Shown piece after piece: positions 24,725 through 32,875 of a stretch of 64,000 bases of DNA. The notes under the pieces are model-generated. The model had not been told where the DNA came from and made no database searches. It was given only the letters and a program-made list of their open reading frames with translations. The position numbers were made by a program, and so were the translations under genes. The number at the start of each line of letters is the position of its first letter. The first letter of the stretch is position 1. Source of the DNA: Oricola cellulosilytica (GTDB taxonomy: Bacteria > Pseudomonadota > Alphaproteobacteria > Rhizobiales > Rhizobiaceae); assembly GCF_019966575.1 (NCBI RefSeq), contig NZ_JAINFK010000003.1:1-64000 (forward strand), in the 5' to 3' direction.

Positions 24725-25954
24725 TTAGGCGGGAGTCATCTGATATGCGCTGCGATCCACCATGAAGCGGTCAAACAGCGGGAGGCTGGCAGCGCCAAGC
24801 GCCCTCGCATCGGCTCCGACGGAGCCCTCCCGGATTTCGGGAGTTTCAAGGCCCGTCATGTTGAGAGACCCGAGTTCATGCTTTACCGCCTCGACGAGAC
24901 GGGCCCTGATTGCGACGGGAACCCAGCCATCCACGACGATTGCCGAAAAATTGATCACCGAACATGCGGCGGTAATCGCATGGGCGAGCCCCGCGGCTGC
25001 CGATGCGATCCAGTTTTCCAGAATATCCGGATCGACCTCCCAGTCCCTTGAGCTTTCCCAGAGCGAACTCGTTTCCAAACCACCCTTCGCAAGTTGGCGT
25101 TCGAGTTCGGACAGGCTGGCCACTTCGATCAGTTGGCAGGTCCTGCCGTCCTTTCCCGGCACCGGCATGGGCCCCAGAGCCCCAGCATTTCCGCCGGGTC
25201 CCGTAAACAATGCGCCGTCCAAGACGACCCCGCCGCCAATGAAATATCCGACGTAGAAATAGAGATAATCGTCAGGGCCATTGGACTGCCCAAACGCAAC
25301 TTCCGCAGCACAAGCAGATGATGCGTCGTTCTCGAGGTAAATAGGAAACTCGTAGCGCGACGCGAGATCCCCGCGTATATCGGCGGTCCGCCAGCCGACC
25401 ATTGTCTCGTCCGGAACGCCCAGCGCTTGGGCCCAGCTCCACATATAGAATGGCATCGCAATCCCGAGACCGGCAATCCGGGATTGCTCCGATTTGCTGA
25501 GACGGCCGGTTAGTTCCGCTATGGCCTCGTGAGCGAATCTGGTCGTTTGATCCGGGTCGGGATAGCGATGTGTCCGGGCAGCGCGATCTATTACTTCACC
25601 GAGGAAATTCGTCAGCACGAGATCCGTGCTCCGTCTTCCAATTTTGAGCCCCATTGAGAAGACGCCGTTTGGATTGAGCGCCATCGGCGTCGACGGCTGC
25701 CCGATGCGGCCCCGCTGCGGCGTACCTCGCATGACAAGCTCGTCCGCCTCCAGCCGGCGCATAATGACGGAAATTGTCTGCGCAGAAAGTCCGGTTCTTC
25801 GCGTCAGTTCCGACTTTGCGAGCGGTCCGGAACGCCCGAGAATCGTCAAGACAAGCTTTTCGTTGTGGGCGCGCACGCCGCTCTGATTGGTTCCGCGCAA
25901 TAAGCCCGAACCCGCCTCCGCCACGCTGCGGCCGCCCACGTCCGATGAATTCAT
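24725..25954 (-). CDS. ROK family transcriptional regulator
   Basis: A 409-residue ROK protein. The winged HTH at about residues 33-75 (VLTILGRSGPLAKSELTRRT, then GLSAQTISVIMRRLEADEL) is followed by a kinase-like effector domain. That domain starts FSMGLKIGRRSTDLVLTNFLG and carries YLENDASSACAAEVAFG and FIGGGVVLDGALFTGPGGNA. The zinc-binding CxCGxxGC motif of ROK kinases is missing, as in many pure regulators. It is divergent from frcB and flanks a perfect 12-bp inverted repeat; repression or activation of the fructose genes is the obvious role. Confidence 0.9.
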   Translation of the reverse strand: MNSSDVGGRSVAEAGSGLLRGTNQSGVRAHNEKLVLTILGRSGPLAKSELTRRTGLSAQTISVIMRRLEADELVMRGTPQRGRIGQPSTPMALNPNGVFSMGLKIGRRSTDLVLTNFLGEVIDRAARTHRYPDPDQTTRFAHEAIAELTGRLSKSEQSRIAGLGIAMPFYMWSWAQALGVPDETMVGWRTADIRGDLASRYEFPIYLENDASSACAAEVAFGQSNGPDDYLYFYVGYFIGGGVVLDGALFTGPGGNAGALGPMPVPGKDGRTCQLIEVASLSELERQLAKGGLETSSLWESSRDWEVDPDILENWIASAAAGLAHAITAACSVINFSAIVVDGWVPVAIRARLVEAVKHELGSLNMTGLETPEIREGSVGADARALGAASLPLFDRFMVDRSAYQMTPA

Positions 25955-26050
25955 CAGATACCTCCCGCGAGGAAAACGCTATAATTCGGCAAGCCCTCAC
26001 CCGCCCCGACCTGCGCTCTTCCGCCAGGAAAGAATGCAGCGCGGCGCCAT

Positions 26051-26093
26051 ACCTGTCAATAATTAAATCAACATGAATTAGTTATTGACAGGT
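26051..26093. promoter_or_regulatory. ROK-type operator between the ROK gene and frcB
   Basis: ACCTGTCAATAA (26051-26062) and TTATTGACAGGT (26082-26093) are perfect 12-bp inverted arms around a 19-nt AT-rich centre. Each arm contains TTGACA reading outward (26085-26090 on plus, 26054-26059 on minus), so the arms may also be the -35 boxes of the two divergent promoters. The -10 boxes are not clear. The site lies 97 nt upstream of the ROK start and 127 nt upstream of frcB. Confidence 0.75.
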
Positions 26094-26220
26094 GACTTTG
26101 TTTGGTGTTCCCTGACGTTCGGGTTCACTGCTAAGGCGCCCTCGACCAAGCGCGCCCTAGCAGGCACCTCATCCGGCTCAGGATTGGTCCGGATACCTGA
26201 CAAACTCCGGGAGGAACATC

Positions 26221-27249
26221 GTGAAAAAGACAATACTCGCCACCACCGTTGCCGCCCTTGCCATGAGCGTCGCGGCGATCGTTCCGGCCAGCGCCCAGGA
26301 CAAGATCGGCGCGTGTCTCATCACCAAGACGGACACCAACCCGTTCTTCGTGAAAATGAAGGAAGGCGCGACCGCCAAGGCCGAGGAGCTCGGCATTGAA
26401 CTCAAGAGCTTCGCCGGCAAGGTGGACGGTGACCACGAAACGCAGGTCGCGGCTATCGAAACCTGCATTGCCGACGGTGCGAAAGGCATTCTGCTGACCG
26501 CTTCCGACACCTCGTCCATTGTCAGCGCTGTTAAACAGGCGCGTGATGCGGGACTTCTCGTGATCGCCCTCGACACGCCGCTCGACCCGATCGATGCCGC
26601 CGACGCAACATTCGCCACCGACAACTATAAGGCAGGCGTTCTCATCGGCGAGTGGGCGAAGGGCAAGCTCGGCGACGCGGCTGCGGACGCAAAGATCGCA
26701 ACACTCGATCTGAACGTGAGCCAGCCCACTGTGGATGTTCTCCGCAACCAGGGCTTCCTCGACGGCTTCGGCATCGATCTGGCTGATCCGAACGTCATTG
26801 GCGACGAGAGCGATCCACGCATCGTGGGCAGCGACGTGACCGACGGCAACGAAGAGGGCGGCCGCAGGGCCATGGAGAACCTCTTGGCTACCGATCCCGA
26901 AATCAACGTTGTGCACACGATCAACGAGCCCGCCGCAGCAGGTGCCTATGAGGCCTTGAAAGCGATCGGTCGCGAGGGTGACGTCTTGATCGTTTCCGTG
27001 GATGGCGGTTGCCCGGGTGTTCAGAACGTCAAGGACGGCGTCATCGGCGCAACCTCGCAGCAATATCCGCTGCTTATGGCCTCGCTCGGCATCGAGGCGA
27101 TCGCTGCCTGGGCAAAAGACGGCTCCAAGCCGCAGCCGACGGAAGGCAAGGATTTCTTTGACACTGGCGTTGCTCTCGTCACGGACGAACCCGTCGATGG
27201 TGTCGACTCGATCTCCGTCGAAGAAGGCATGGACAAGTGCTGGGGCTGA
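26221..27249 (+). CDS. frcB: Fructose ABC transporter periplasmic binding protein
   Basis: A 342-residue CUT2 binding protein with signal peptide [20 protein letters not shown] and VPASA, cleaved before QDKIG. The mature start ([21 protein letters not shown]) and the block [20 protein letters not shown] are those of FrcB. A C-terminal Cys (MDKCWG) could pair with the Cys in ETCIADG or IGACL. The start codon is GTG with GGGAGGAAC upstream. The gene order frcB-frcC-frcA-frcK is as in Sinorhizobium meliloti, where the system takes up fructose, ribose and mannose. Confidence 0.92.
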   Translation: MKKTILATTVAALAMSVAAIVPASAQDKIGACLITKTDTNPFFVKMKEGATAKAEELGIELKSFAGKVDGDHETQVAAIETCIADGAKGILLTASDTSSIVSAVKQARDAGLLVIALDTPLDPIDAADATFATDNYKAGVLIGEWAKGKLGDAAADAKIATLDLNVSQPTVDVLRNQGFLDGFGIDLADPNVIGDESDPRIVGSDVTDGNEEGGRRAMENLLATDPEINVVHTINEPAAAGAYEALKAIGREGDVLIVSVDGGCPGVQNVKDGVIGATSQQYPLLMASLGIEAIAAWAKDGSKPQPTEGKDFFDTGVALVTDEPVDGVDSISVEEGMDKCWG

Positions 27250-27276
27250 TCCCGCTAGCCTGATTTTCATTGCCGC

Positions 27277-27361
27277 GGAGGGGCCGCTCTAGGCGCGCCC
27301 CTCCCCCACAGCCTCCGCGACTGGTCGAGGCTGTCTGTGAACTTACGCGAAATATCGTAAG
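27277..27361 (+). promoter_or_regulatory. Three consecutive stem-loops between frcB and frcC
   Basis: The 141-nt spacer carries three inverted repeats with perfect arms. The first pairs GGAGGGGC (27277-27284) with GCCCCTCC (27297-27304); the second ACAGCCTC (27308-27315) with GAGGCTGT (27327-27334); the third CTTACG (27342-27347) with CGTAAG (27356-27361). None has a T-run, so full termination is unlikely. They probably stabilise the frcB message so that binding protein exceeds permease. Confidence 0.6.
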
Positions 27362-27390
27362 ATGCCCGCTTGAGAAGAATGGGGAGCGAG

Positions 27391-28464
27391 ATGTCCGAGA
27401 CAACCTCGAGGAGTGATGACTACGAATCTGTCATCGGCCAGAGCGCACAAGGCATCGCCGAATTCGACGATGATCGCCATGGTCTGATTCACAAGGTGCA
27501 GCACGCGCTGCATGTGACCCCCTCCCTTGTCCCTCTGATCGTGCTGCTGTTGTCGATCATCATTTTCGGCATCCTTCTCGGATCAAAATTCTTCTCGCCA
27601 TTTGCGCTGACGCTCATCCTTCAGCAGGTTCAGATCGTCGGCATCCTTGGTGCCGCTCAAAGCCTTGTCATCCTCACCGCCGGCATCGACCTTTCGGTCG
27701 GTGCGATCATGGTGCTGAGTTCCGTCGTGATGGGGCAGTTCACCTTCCGGTACGGGATACCCGCACCGATGGCCATAGCCTTCGGCCTTGCCTGCGGGAC
27801 GCTGTGCGGCTTCATCAATGGCTGGCTGGTCGCGAAGGTCAAATTGCCGCCCTTTATCGTCACGCTCGGAATGTGGCAGATCGTGCTCGCCACCAACTTT
27901 CTCTATTCCGCCAACGAGACCATCCGGAGCCAGGACATCGCCGCGGAAGCGCCGATGCTTCAGTTGTTCGGCGCAAAGGTCCAAATTGGCGGGGCAGTGC
28001 TGACCGTCGGGGTGATCTTCATGGTGCTGCTGGTGGTGGTGCTGGCATACGTTCTCAAGCACACGGCCTGGGGACGTCATGTCTACGCGGTCGGCGACGA
28101 TCCCGAGGCGGCGGAGCTTTCAGGCGTGCAGGTCAAACGCACTCTGATTTCGGTCTACATGCTATCCGGCCTCATCTGCGCATTCGCCGGCTGGGCGCTG
28201 ATCGGCCGCATCGGATCGGTTTCACCGACTTCAGGCCAGCTCGGCAACATCGAGAGCATCACGGCCGTGGTGATCGGCGGCATCTCGCTCTTCGGCGGTC
28301 GCGGCTCGATCATGGGGATGTTGTTCGGCGCGCTCATCGTCGGCGTCTTCACACTCGGACTTCGGCTGCTCGGCGCGGACGCCCAGTGGACGTATCTGCT
28401 GATCGGGCTTCTCATTATCGCCGCCGTCGCGGTCGACCAGTGGATCAGAAAGGTGTCTGTCTGA
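27391..28464 (+). CDS. frcC: Fructose ABC transporter permease
   Basis: A 357-residue CUT2 permease of the RbsC/AraH type. A polar N-terminus of ~40 residues precedes eight or more hydrophobic segments, for example PLIVLLLSIIIFGILLG and AQSLVILTAGIDLSVGAIMV. The family motif VVIGGISLFGGRGSIMGMLF is present near the C-terminus. The ATG at 27391 is preferred since GGGGAG lies 4 nt before it; upstream TTG and ATG codons add up to seven residues. The stop overlaps the frcA start (TGATG). Confidence 0.9.
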   Translation: MSETTSRSDDYESVIGQSAQGIAEFDDDRHGLIHKVQHALHVTPSLVPLIVLLLSIIIFGILLGSKFFSPFALTLILQQVQIVGILGAAQSLVILTAGIDLSVGAIMVLSSVVMGQFTFRYGIPAPMAIAFGLACGTLCGFINGWLVAKVKLPPFIVTLGMWQIVLATNFLYSANETIRSQDIAAEAPMLQLFGAKVQIGGAVLTVGVIFMVLLVVVLAYVLKHTAWGRHVYAVGDDPEAAELSGVQVKRTLISVYMLSGLICAFAGWALIGRIGSVSPTSGQLGNIESITAVVIGGISLFGGRGSIMGMLFGALIVGVFTLGLRLLGADAQWTYLLIGLLIIAAVAVDQWIRKVSV

Positions 28465-29240
28465 TGGAACCGATTCTCAAAGGCCGCAACCTAGTCAAGC
28501 GCTACGGCAAGGTGACCGCCCTCGATCATTGCGACTTCGATCTCTATCCGGGCGAGATCCTTGGCGTGATCGGCGACAACGGCGCCGGCAAGTCGACGCT
28601 TATCAAAGCCGTGTCGGGCGCCGTGACACCCGATGCAGGTGAAGTTTTCCTCGATGGCAAGAAGGTGAAGTTCGCGAGCCCGCTAGACGCTCGCGGCGCA
28701 GGCATCGAGACCGTGTATCAGACGCTTGCCATGTCGCCGGCTCTATCGATCGCCGACAACATGTTCATGGGCCGCGAATTGCGCAAGCCTGGGGTCATGG
28801 GCAAGTGGTTCCGCAAGCTCGACCGCCCGGCGATGGAGAAGTTCGCGCGGGATAAACTTTCGGAACTCGGCCTGATGACGATCCAGAACATCAACCAGGC
28901 GGTGGAGACCCTTTCAGGCGGCCAGCGCCAGGGCGTTGCGGTGGCCCGCGCCGCGGCGTTCGGCTCGAAGGTGATCATTCTCGACGAGCCGACTGCGGCC
29001 CTGGGCGTAAAGGAATCGCGCCGGGTCCTCGAACTGATCCTCGACGTGAAGTCTCGCGGCATTCCGATCATCCTCATCTCGCACAACATGCCGCACGTGT
29101 TCGAAGTGGCCGACCGCATCCATATCCACCGGCTCGGCAAGCGCCTGTGCGTGATCAAGCCGGGGGACTATTCCATGTCGGATGCGGTGGCATTCATGAC
29201 CGGCGCGAAAGAGCCCGATCCGGAGATGCTGGCGGCTTGA
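28464..29240 (+). CDS. frcA: Fructose ABC transporter ATP-binding protein
   Basis: A 258-residue ATPase with a single nucleotide-binding domain, unlike the double-domain RbsA-type proteins of most CUT2 systems; this is characteristic of FrcA. Walker A is GDNGAGKST, the signature is LSGGQRQGVAVARAAA (Gly in place of the usual Arg/Gln before VAVAR), Walker B is VIILDEPTAALG and the switch region ILISHNMPH. It overlaps frcC by 1 nt and the TTG start of frcK by 4 nt. Confidence 0.92.
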   Translation: MEPILKGRNLVKRYGKVTALDHCDFDLYPGEILGVIGDNGAGKSTLIKAVSGAVTPDAGEVFLDGKKVKFASPLDARGAGIETVYQTLAMSPALSIADNMFMGRELRKPGVMGKWFRKLDRPAMEKFARDKLSELGLMTIQNINQAVETLSGGQRQGVAVARAAAFGSKVIILDEPTAALGVKESRRVLELILDVKSRGIPIILISHNMPHVFEVADRIHIHRLGKRLCVIKPGDYSMSDAVAFMTGAKEPDPEMLAA

Positions 29241-29866
29241 ATCGCGATATCAGCAACATCGCGCAAGCGATTCAGAACAAAGCAAAAAATGCAGATCGGG
29301 TGATTGTCGCGGTGGCGGGTCCGCCGGGAGCCGGCAAATCCACTTTCGCGGAAGCGCTCACCGGGAAACTGCGCGCCCAGGGCGAACGCGCGGTCACCGT
29401 TCCCATGGACGGGTTTCACTACGACAATGCGATCCTCGACGCGGAGGGAATCCGGCCCCGCAAGGGTGCACCCTTCACATTTGACGCCGCCGGGTTCCTA
29501 AGCCTGCTGAAACGCCTGCGCGCCGGCGAGGACCGGGTCGCCATTCCCGCCTTCGACCGCAGGCGCGACATCTCCATCAACTGCGCGTGGCTGGCCGGAA
29601 TCGATGACCGTATACTGGTCGTCGAAGGCAACTACCTGCTGCTCGACGAGGAGCCGTGGTCGCAAATGCTCCCGCTGTTCGACCTGACCGTATTCCTCAA
29701 TCCCGGCATGGAAACGCTGAAGCGCCGCCTGATCGACCGCTGGCTCGGTCACGACCACACGAGAGAACAGGCGGAGCGGCGGGCGATGGAAAATGATATC
29801 CCGAATGCCCAATACGTTCTCGATAATTCGGCCGACGCAGACATCGTCCTCACGCGAGAGGGATAG
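29237..29866 (+). CDS. frcK: FrcK-type sugar kinase (pantothenate kinase / uridine kinase-like P-loop)
   Basis: A 209-residue P-loop kinase: VAVAGPPGAGKSTFAEAL at the N-terminus, then VPMDGFHYDNAIL (phosphate-acceptor-binding Asp), FDAAGFLSLLKRL and VEGNYLLLDEEPW. It resembles the FrcK protein that follows frcBCA in rhizobia and is thought to phosphorylate the imported sugar. The best start is a TTG at 29237 that overlaps the frcA stop as TTGA; an ATG-initiated reading would need 30 residues from inside frcA with no family similarity. GGAG at 29222 is farther away than usual, so translation is probably coupled to frcA. Confidence 0.85.
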   Translation: MNRDISNIAQAIQNKAKNADRVIVAVAGPPGAGKSTFAEALTGKLRAQGERAVTVPMDGFHYDNAILDAEGIRPRKGAPFTFDAAGFLSLLKRLRAGEDRVAIPAFDRRRDISINCAWLAGIDDRILVVEGNYLLLDEEPWSQMLPLFDLTVFLNPGMETLKRRLIDRWLGHDHTREQAERRAMENDIPNAQYVLDNSADADIVLTREG

Positions 29867-30016
29867 CGGCTAGGTTCGTTCATCGATCTGCCCACCCGGT
29901 TCCATCGCCGCTGCGAGTCGTCTGTCCCGCCGTCAGCGAGCGACCGGGCCCTGCGGGCGCGCCTCTTGGTTGCCACGCCCCGTTTCCGGTCTGGCCATTT
30001 CAAAGATCAGGAAGAC

Positions 30017-30070
30017 GGGCGGTCGGGGGATCGCTCTGTCTAGTATGTATGTGCGATCTTCCGACCGCCC
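30017..30070. repeat. Long inverted repeat, 18-bp arms
   Basis: GGGCGGTCGGGGGATCGC (30017-30034) faces GCGATCTTCCGACCGCCC (30053-30070) across an 18-nt, AT-richer loop. Sixteen of 18 positions match, and the two mismatches become G-U wobbles in plus-strand RNA (A-C in minus-strand RNA). There is no T-run directly after it on either strand, so it is not an obvious terminator of frcK, which ends 150 nt upstream. Confidence 0.7.
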
Positions 30071-30432
30071 CTTCGGCGTTCTTCCGGTTCGGGAATGCAT
30101 TGGCGCTGGGAGATCGCTCGTCCCGACTGCCCCGGCGGTTAAACCTTCGGTCCGCAAGCGACGGAACCTCTTGGCCGGGCGGGGATTGAGGAGCTAGCCG
30201 TTCCACCGGCGCTACGCCGGCGTCACTGTCGTCGGCGGCAAGCCGCTTTTCGACACACCCTTTCGGGCGGGGTCGCTCCAACACCGCAAACCTTCTTCCG
30301 GCCCGACGTGGGGGCTCATCACCCAGGCAGGGACCTCTCCCCGCCCCGTCAGGCGCCGGCCTCTCCCTGTTTGCCGGTGTGCACCCAGGCTTCCTGCGAG
30401 AGACGGGAACAGTATGCGGCAGGCCGGGGAGG

Positions 30433-30515
30433 TGTGGATAAGTTTTCGGCGGAAAAAATATAATAACCAGTCAGGACAATGCGTTAGCGAGAACCGGGCA
30501 AAAAACTTATCCACC
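30433..30515. other. Pair of facing DnaA-box-like sequences around an AT-rich stretch
   Basis: TTATCCACA, the exact E. coli DnaA-box consensus, occurs on the minus strand at 30433-30441. TTATCCACC occurs on the plus strand at 30507-30515. Both are followed on their 5' side by AAAAC, so the inverted identity is longer than the box. An A+T-rich segment lies between. Two boxes are too few to call an origin. Confidence 0.4.
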
Positions 30516-30584
30516 TTTTCGCGGCCATGCCGGCGGTCGATCCGTAACCGGACGATGCTGCGACCGCCACGATGACCTATTTGC

Positions 30585-30827
30585 TCAGTCGTCGTTGGCG
30601 GAGTTCAGATCCTCGGGCCTCGTGCCGCCGCGCGATCCGGCGGGCCGCATGTGGCCGTGTGCGCGCAGCCAATCGCGGACAATCCGGCGGACGGTTTCGG
30701 GACGCGACGGTGTGTCCCTCAGTGTCGCCGCATAGGCATCGAGCCCGCCAATGATTTCGTGGTCCATCTCCAACTGGAGCGTCTCGACTCCCGATACACG
30801 GGGTTGGTTTTTTTCAACCGTGGACAT
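30585..30827 (-). CDS. Small hypothetical protein, possible ribbon-helix-helix fold
   Basis: An 80-residue protein. The segment ETLQLEMDHEIIGGLDAYAA followed by TLRDTPSRPETVRRIVRDWL has the strand-helix-helix pattern of ribbon-helix-helix DNA-binding proteins, with the turn at RDTPSRPE. The C-terminal ~20 residues are polar and look disordered. The ATG at 30827 has GGAG 8 nt upstream, better than the ATG at 30845. It stands alone beyond the terminator of the pyrimidine operon; the target is unknown. Confidence 0.6.
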   Translation of the reverse strand: MSTVEKNQPRVSGVETLQLEMDHEIIGGLDAYAATLRDTPSRPETVRRIVRDWLRAHGHMRPAGSRGGTRPEDLNSANDD

Positions 30828-30915
30828 GTGCGGTACTCCATCCATCTAATGGACGATCAACGCCTTGAAATAGTCGCGCAAATCAGGACCCGGTGTCCAC
30901 CAAATTCGACCGGAA

Positions 30916-30944
30916 CGAAAAAGGGCGGCGCCAAAGCGCCGCCC
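30916..30944 (-). terminator. Intrinsic terminator of the pyrimidine operon
   Basis: On the minus strand, GGGCGGCGC and GCGCCGCCC pair perfectly (9 bp, 30923-30931 with 30936-30944) around a 4-nt loop. The stem is followed by a run of five T (30918-30922). It lies 22 nt beyond the stop of the binding-protein gene. Confidence 0.9.
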
Positions 30945-30965
30945 TCTCACGGATACCACCCGGAA

Positions 30966-31952
30966 TTACTGCATCATCGAGGTGATCTTGTCGGTCCAGG
31001 CGCCTTCCGGCTTCGAGGTGATCACCGGATCGGAACCGCCGCTGAGCAGCGACTCGACGGTCGTTTCCGCTGACGAGACGTCGAGTGTGCCGTCGGAGCC
31101 GTCGACCAGCTTGCAGATCTCGCCGATCATGCGCTTCTGGTGCTTCTCGGTCTGCGCGCCGGTCGCATCGTTATCGAGAACGATCTCGGCGGCCTCGTCC
31201 TGATTCTCGCAGGCATAGTCCCAGCCCTTCATGGAGGCATTGACGAAGCGCGAAAGCTTGTCGACCATCTCCGGGTCCTCCAGGCTTTCCTCGAGAACGT
31301 AGATGCCGTCCTCAAGCGTTGCCACGCCCTGGTCCGTATAGTTGAAGACGACGAGATCCTCCGGCGCGAAACCCGCGTCGATGACCTGCCAGTACTCGTT
31401 GTAGGTCATGGTCGAAACGCAGTCGGCCTGCTTCTGGATCAGCGGGTCCACATTGAAGCCCTGCTTCAGAACCGTGACGCCATCCTCACCGCCTTCCGTC
31501 GGAATGCCGAGCTGGCTCATCCATGAAAGGAACGGAAACTCGTTTCCGAAGAACCAGACACCGAGCGTCTTGCCCTTGAAGTCCTCAGGGCTTTCGATGC
31601 CGGTTTCTTTGCGGCAGGTGAGCATCATGCCCGAGCGTTTGAAAGGCTGGGCGATGTTGACGAGCGGCACACCCTTTTCCCGCGCCGCGAGAGCGGCCGG
31701 CATCCATTCGAGAATGACGTCCGCGCCGCCACCGGCGATCACCTGCGGCGGTGCGATATCCGGTCCGCCCGGCTTGATCTCGACGTCAAGATCGGCTTCC
31801 TCGTAGAAGCCCTTGTCCTTGGCGACGTAGTAGCCGGCGAACTGGGCCTGCGTAACCCATTTCAACTGCAGGGTCAGTTTCTCCGCCGCCTGCGCGGTTG
31901 TAGCGGTTGCCGCAATGGCGACCCCCGCGGCCAGTGCAATCCATTTCCTCAT
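30966..31952 (-). CDS. ABC transporter binding protein, NMT1/THI5-like (NitT/TauT family)
   Basis: A 328-residue secreted protein with signal peptide MRKWIALAAGVAIAATATTA and QAA, mature start EKLTLQLKWVTQAQFAGYYV. That start, with GFYEEADLDVEIKPGGPDI, marks the NMT1/THI5-like family that binds pyrimidine-like precursors and riboflavin or hydantoin analogues. Being last in an operon with dihydropyrimidinase and beta-ureidopropionase, it most likely binds a pyrimidine, dihydropyrimidine or hydantoin. It is followed by the terminator at 30916-30944. Confidence 0.88.
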   Translation of the reverse strand: MRKWIALAAGVAIAATATTAQAAEKLTLQLKWVTQAQFAGYYVAKDKGFYEEADLDVEIKPGGPDIAPPQVIAGGGADVILEWMPAALAAREKGVPLVNIAQPFKRSGMMLTCRKETGIESPEDFKGKTLGVWFFGNEFPFLSWMSQLGIPTEGGEDGVTVLKQGFNVDPLIQKQADCVSTMTYNEYWQVIDAGFAPEDLVVFNYTDQGVATLEDGIYVLEESLEDPEMVDKLSRFVNASMKGWDYACENQDEAAEIVLDNDATGAQTEKHQKRMIGEICKLVDGSDGTLDVSSAETTVESLLSGGSDPVITSKPEGAWTDKITSMMQ

Positions 31953-32011
31953 TTTCCGTTCTCCCTTTGTGAACTCTCACGTGGTGGCACCGCCATCCCG
32001 TCTTATTGTGC

Positions 32012-32875
32012 TCAGTTTCTGTTGGACGGATGCCAGAAGGTTACCGACCGCTCGATCAGGGCAATGAGCCCGTAGGTGAGCGATCCGGCCAGTGCGGCGA
32101 CAAAGATCTCGGCCCAGACCATGTCGACGTTCAAACGGCCCACCTCGGCGGAGATGCGGAAACCCATCCCCACGATCGGCGTGCCGAAGAATTCGGCCAC
32201 GATAGCGCCGATCAGCGCCAGCGTGGAATTGATTTTCAGCGCATTGAAGATGAACGGCATCGCCGCCGGCAGGCGAAGCTTGAACAGAGATTGCCAGTAG
32301 TTCGATGCATAGGTGCGCATCAGGTCACGCTCCATGTGACCAGCCGCGCCAAGCCCGGCAACGGTATTCACCAGCATCGGAAAGAACGTCATCACGACGA
32401 CGACCGCGGCTTTCGACGGCCAGTCGAAGCCGAACCACATTACCATGATCGGCGCGATGCCTATGATCGGTAGCGCCGACACCAGGTTGCCGACGGGCAT
32501 GACTCCGGCCTTGAAGAAGGGTGACCGGTCGACAAGGATAGCGACGACGAAGCCGGAGCCGCATCCGAGCAGATAACCGGCGATAACGGCCTTGAGATAC
32601 GTCTGGCGGAAATCGGCCCAGAGTATCGCGGTTGAATTGACGATACGCTCCCAGATCATCGAGGGCGGAGGCAAAAGCACGGTTGGGACATTCAGCCCGC
32701 GCGTAACGCCTTCCCAAAGGGCCAGCAGCGCCAGCCCGAACAGAAGCGGTATCGCCAGATTGACCGCGGTCATCACGGACCGATTGCGGGTATGAATCAG
32801 CGCAAGCCGGCTGTTGACGAACCAGGCGGCGACCCAGAAGACGAGCGACGCGACGAGAATTCCGATCCCGCTCAT
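32012..32875 (-). CDS. ABC transporter permease (NitT/TauT type), second subunit
   Basis: A 287-residue permease with six hydrophobic segments, including LAIPLLFGLALLALWEGVTR and PVGNLVSALPIIGIAPIMVM. It has a cytoplasmic EAA-like loop at MRTYASNYWQSLFKLRLPAA, and a FGTPIVGMGFRI segment near the C-terminus. It overlaps the upstream permease gene by 4 nt (ATGA). The two different permeases form a heterodimeric pore. Confidence 0.9.
   Translation of the reverse strand: MSGIGILVASLVFWVAAWFVNSRLALIHTRNRSVMTAVNLAIPLLFGLALLALWEGVTRGLNVPTVLLPPPSMIWERIVNSTAILWADFRQTYLKAVIAGYLLGCGSGFVVAILVDRSPFFKAGVMPVGNLVSALPIIGIAPIMVMWFGFDWPSKAAVVVVMTFFPMLVNTVAGLGAAGHMERDLMRTYASNYWQSLFKLRLPAAMPFIFNALKINSTLALIGAIVAEFFGTPIVGMGFRISAEVGRLNVDMVWAEIFVAALAGSLTYGLIALIERSVTFWHPSNRN

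Larger units (their letters stand above)
29867..30584. other. 718-nt region without a convincing gene
   Basis: This is the longest gene-free stretch of the window. ORFs here overlap one another and none looks like a protein family. The left two thirds are G+C-rich and full of inverted repeats (30017-30070; CCGGCG/CGCCGG at 30206-30220). The right third holds an AT-rich stretch (about 30454-30468) between two DnaA-box-like sites. I looked for RNase P RNA, tmRNA, SRP RNA and common riboswitch signatures by eye and did not find their hallmark sequences. It could encode an unrecognised structured RNA or be a replication- or recombination-related site. Confidence 0.5.

Noticed and set aside
27804-28463. 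Upstream extension of FrcA to 478 residues
   Set aside because: The extension runs through frcC in another frame; the ATG at 28464 begins the ATPase fold and overlaps the frcC stop.
29933-30514. Several overlapping ORFs in the non-coding region
   Set aside because: Their composition (Arg, Pro, Gly-rich) and overlap in different frames are those of random reading in GC-rich DNA; none has a good start signal.
30433-30515. Replication origin
   Set aside because: Only two DnaA-box-like sites, no dnaA, repABC or parAB genes nearby; too little to call an origin.
29867-30584. RNase P RNA, tmRNA, SRP RNA or cobalamin riboswitch
   Set aside because: The conserved core sequences of these RNAs were looked for by eye on both strands and not found.
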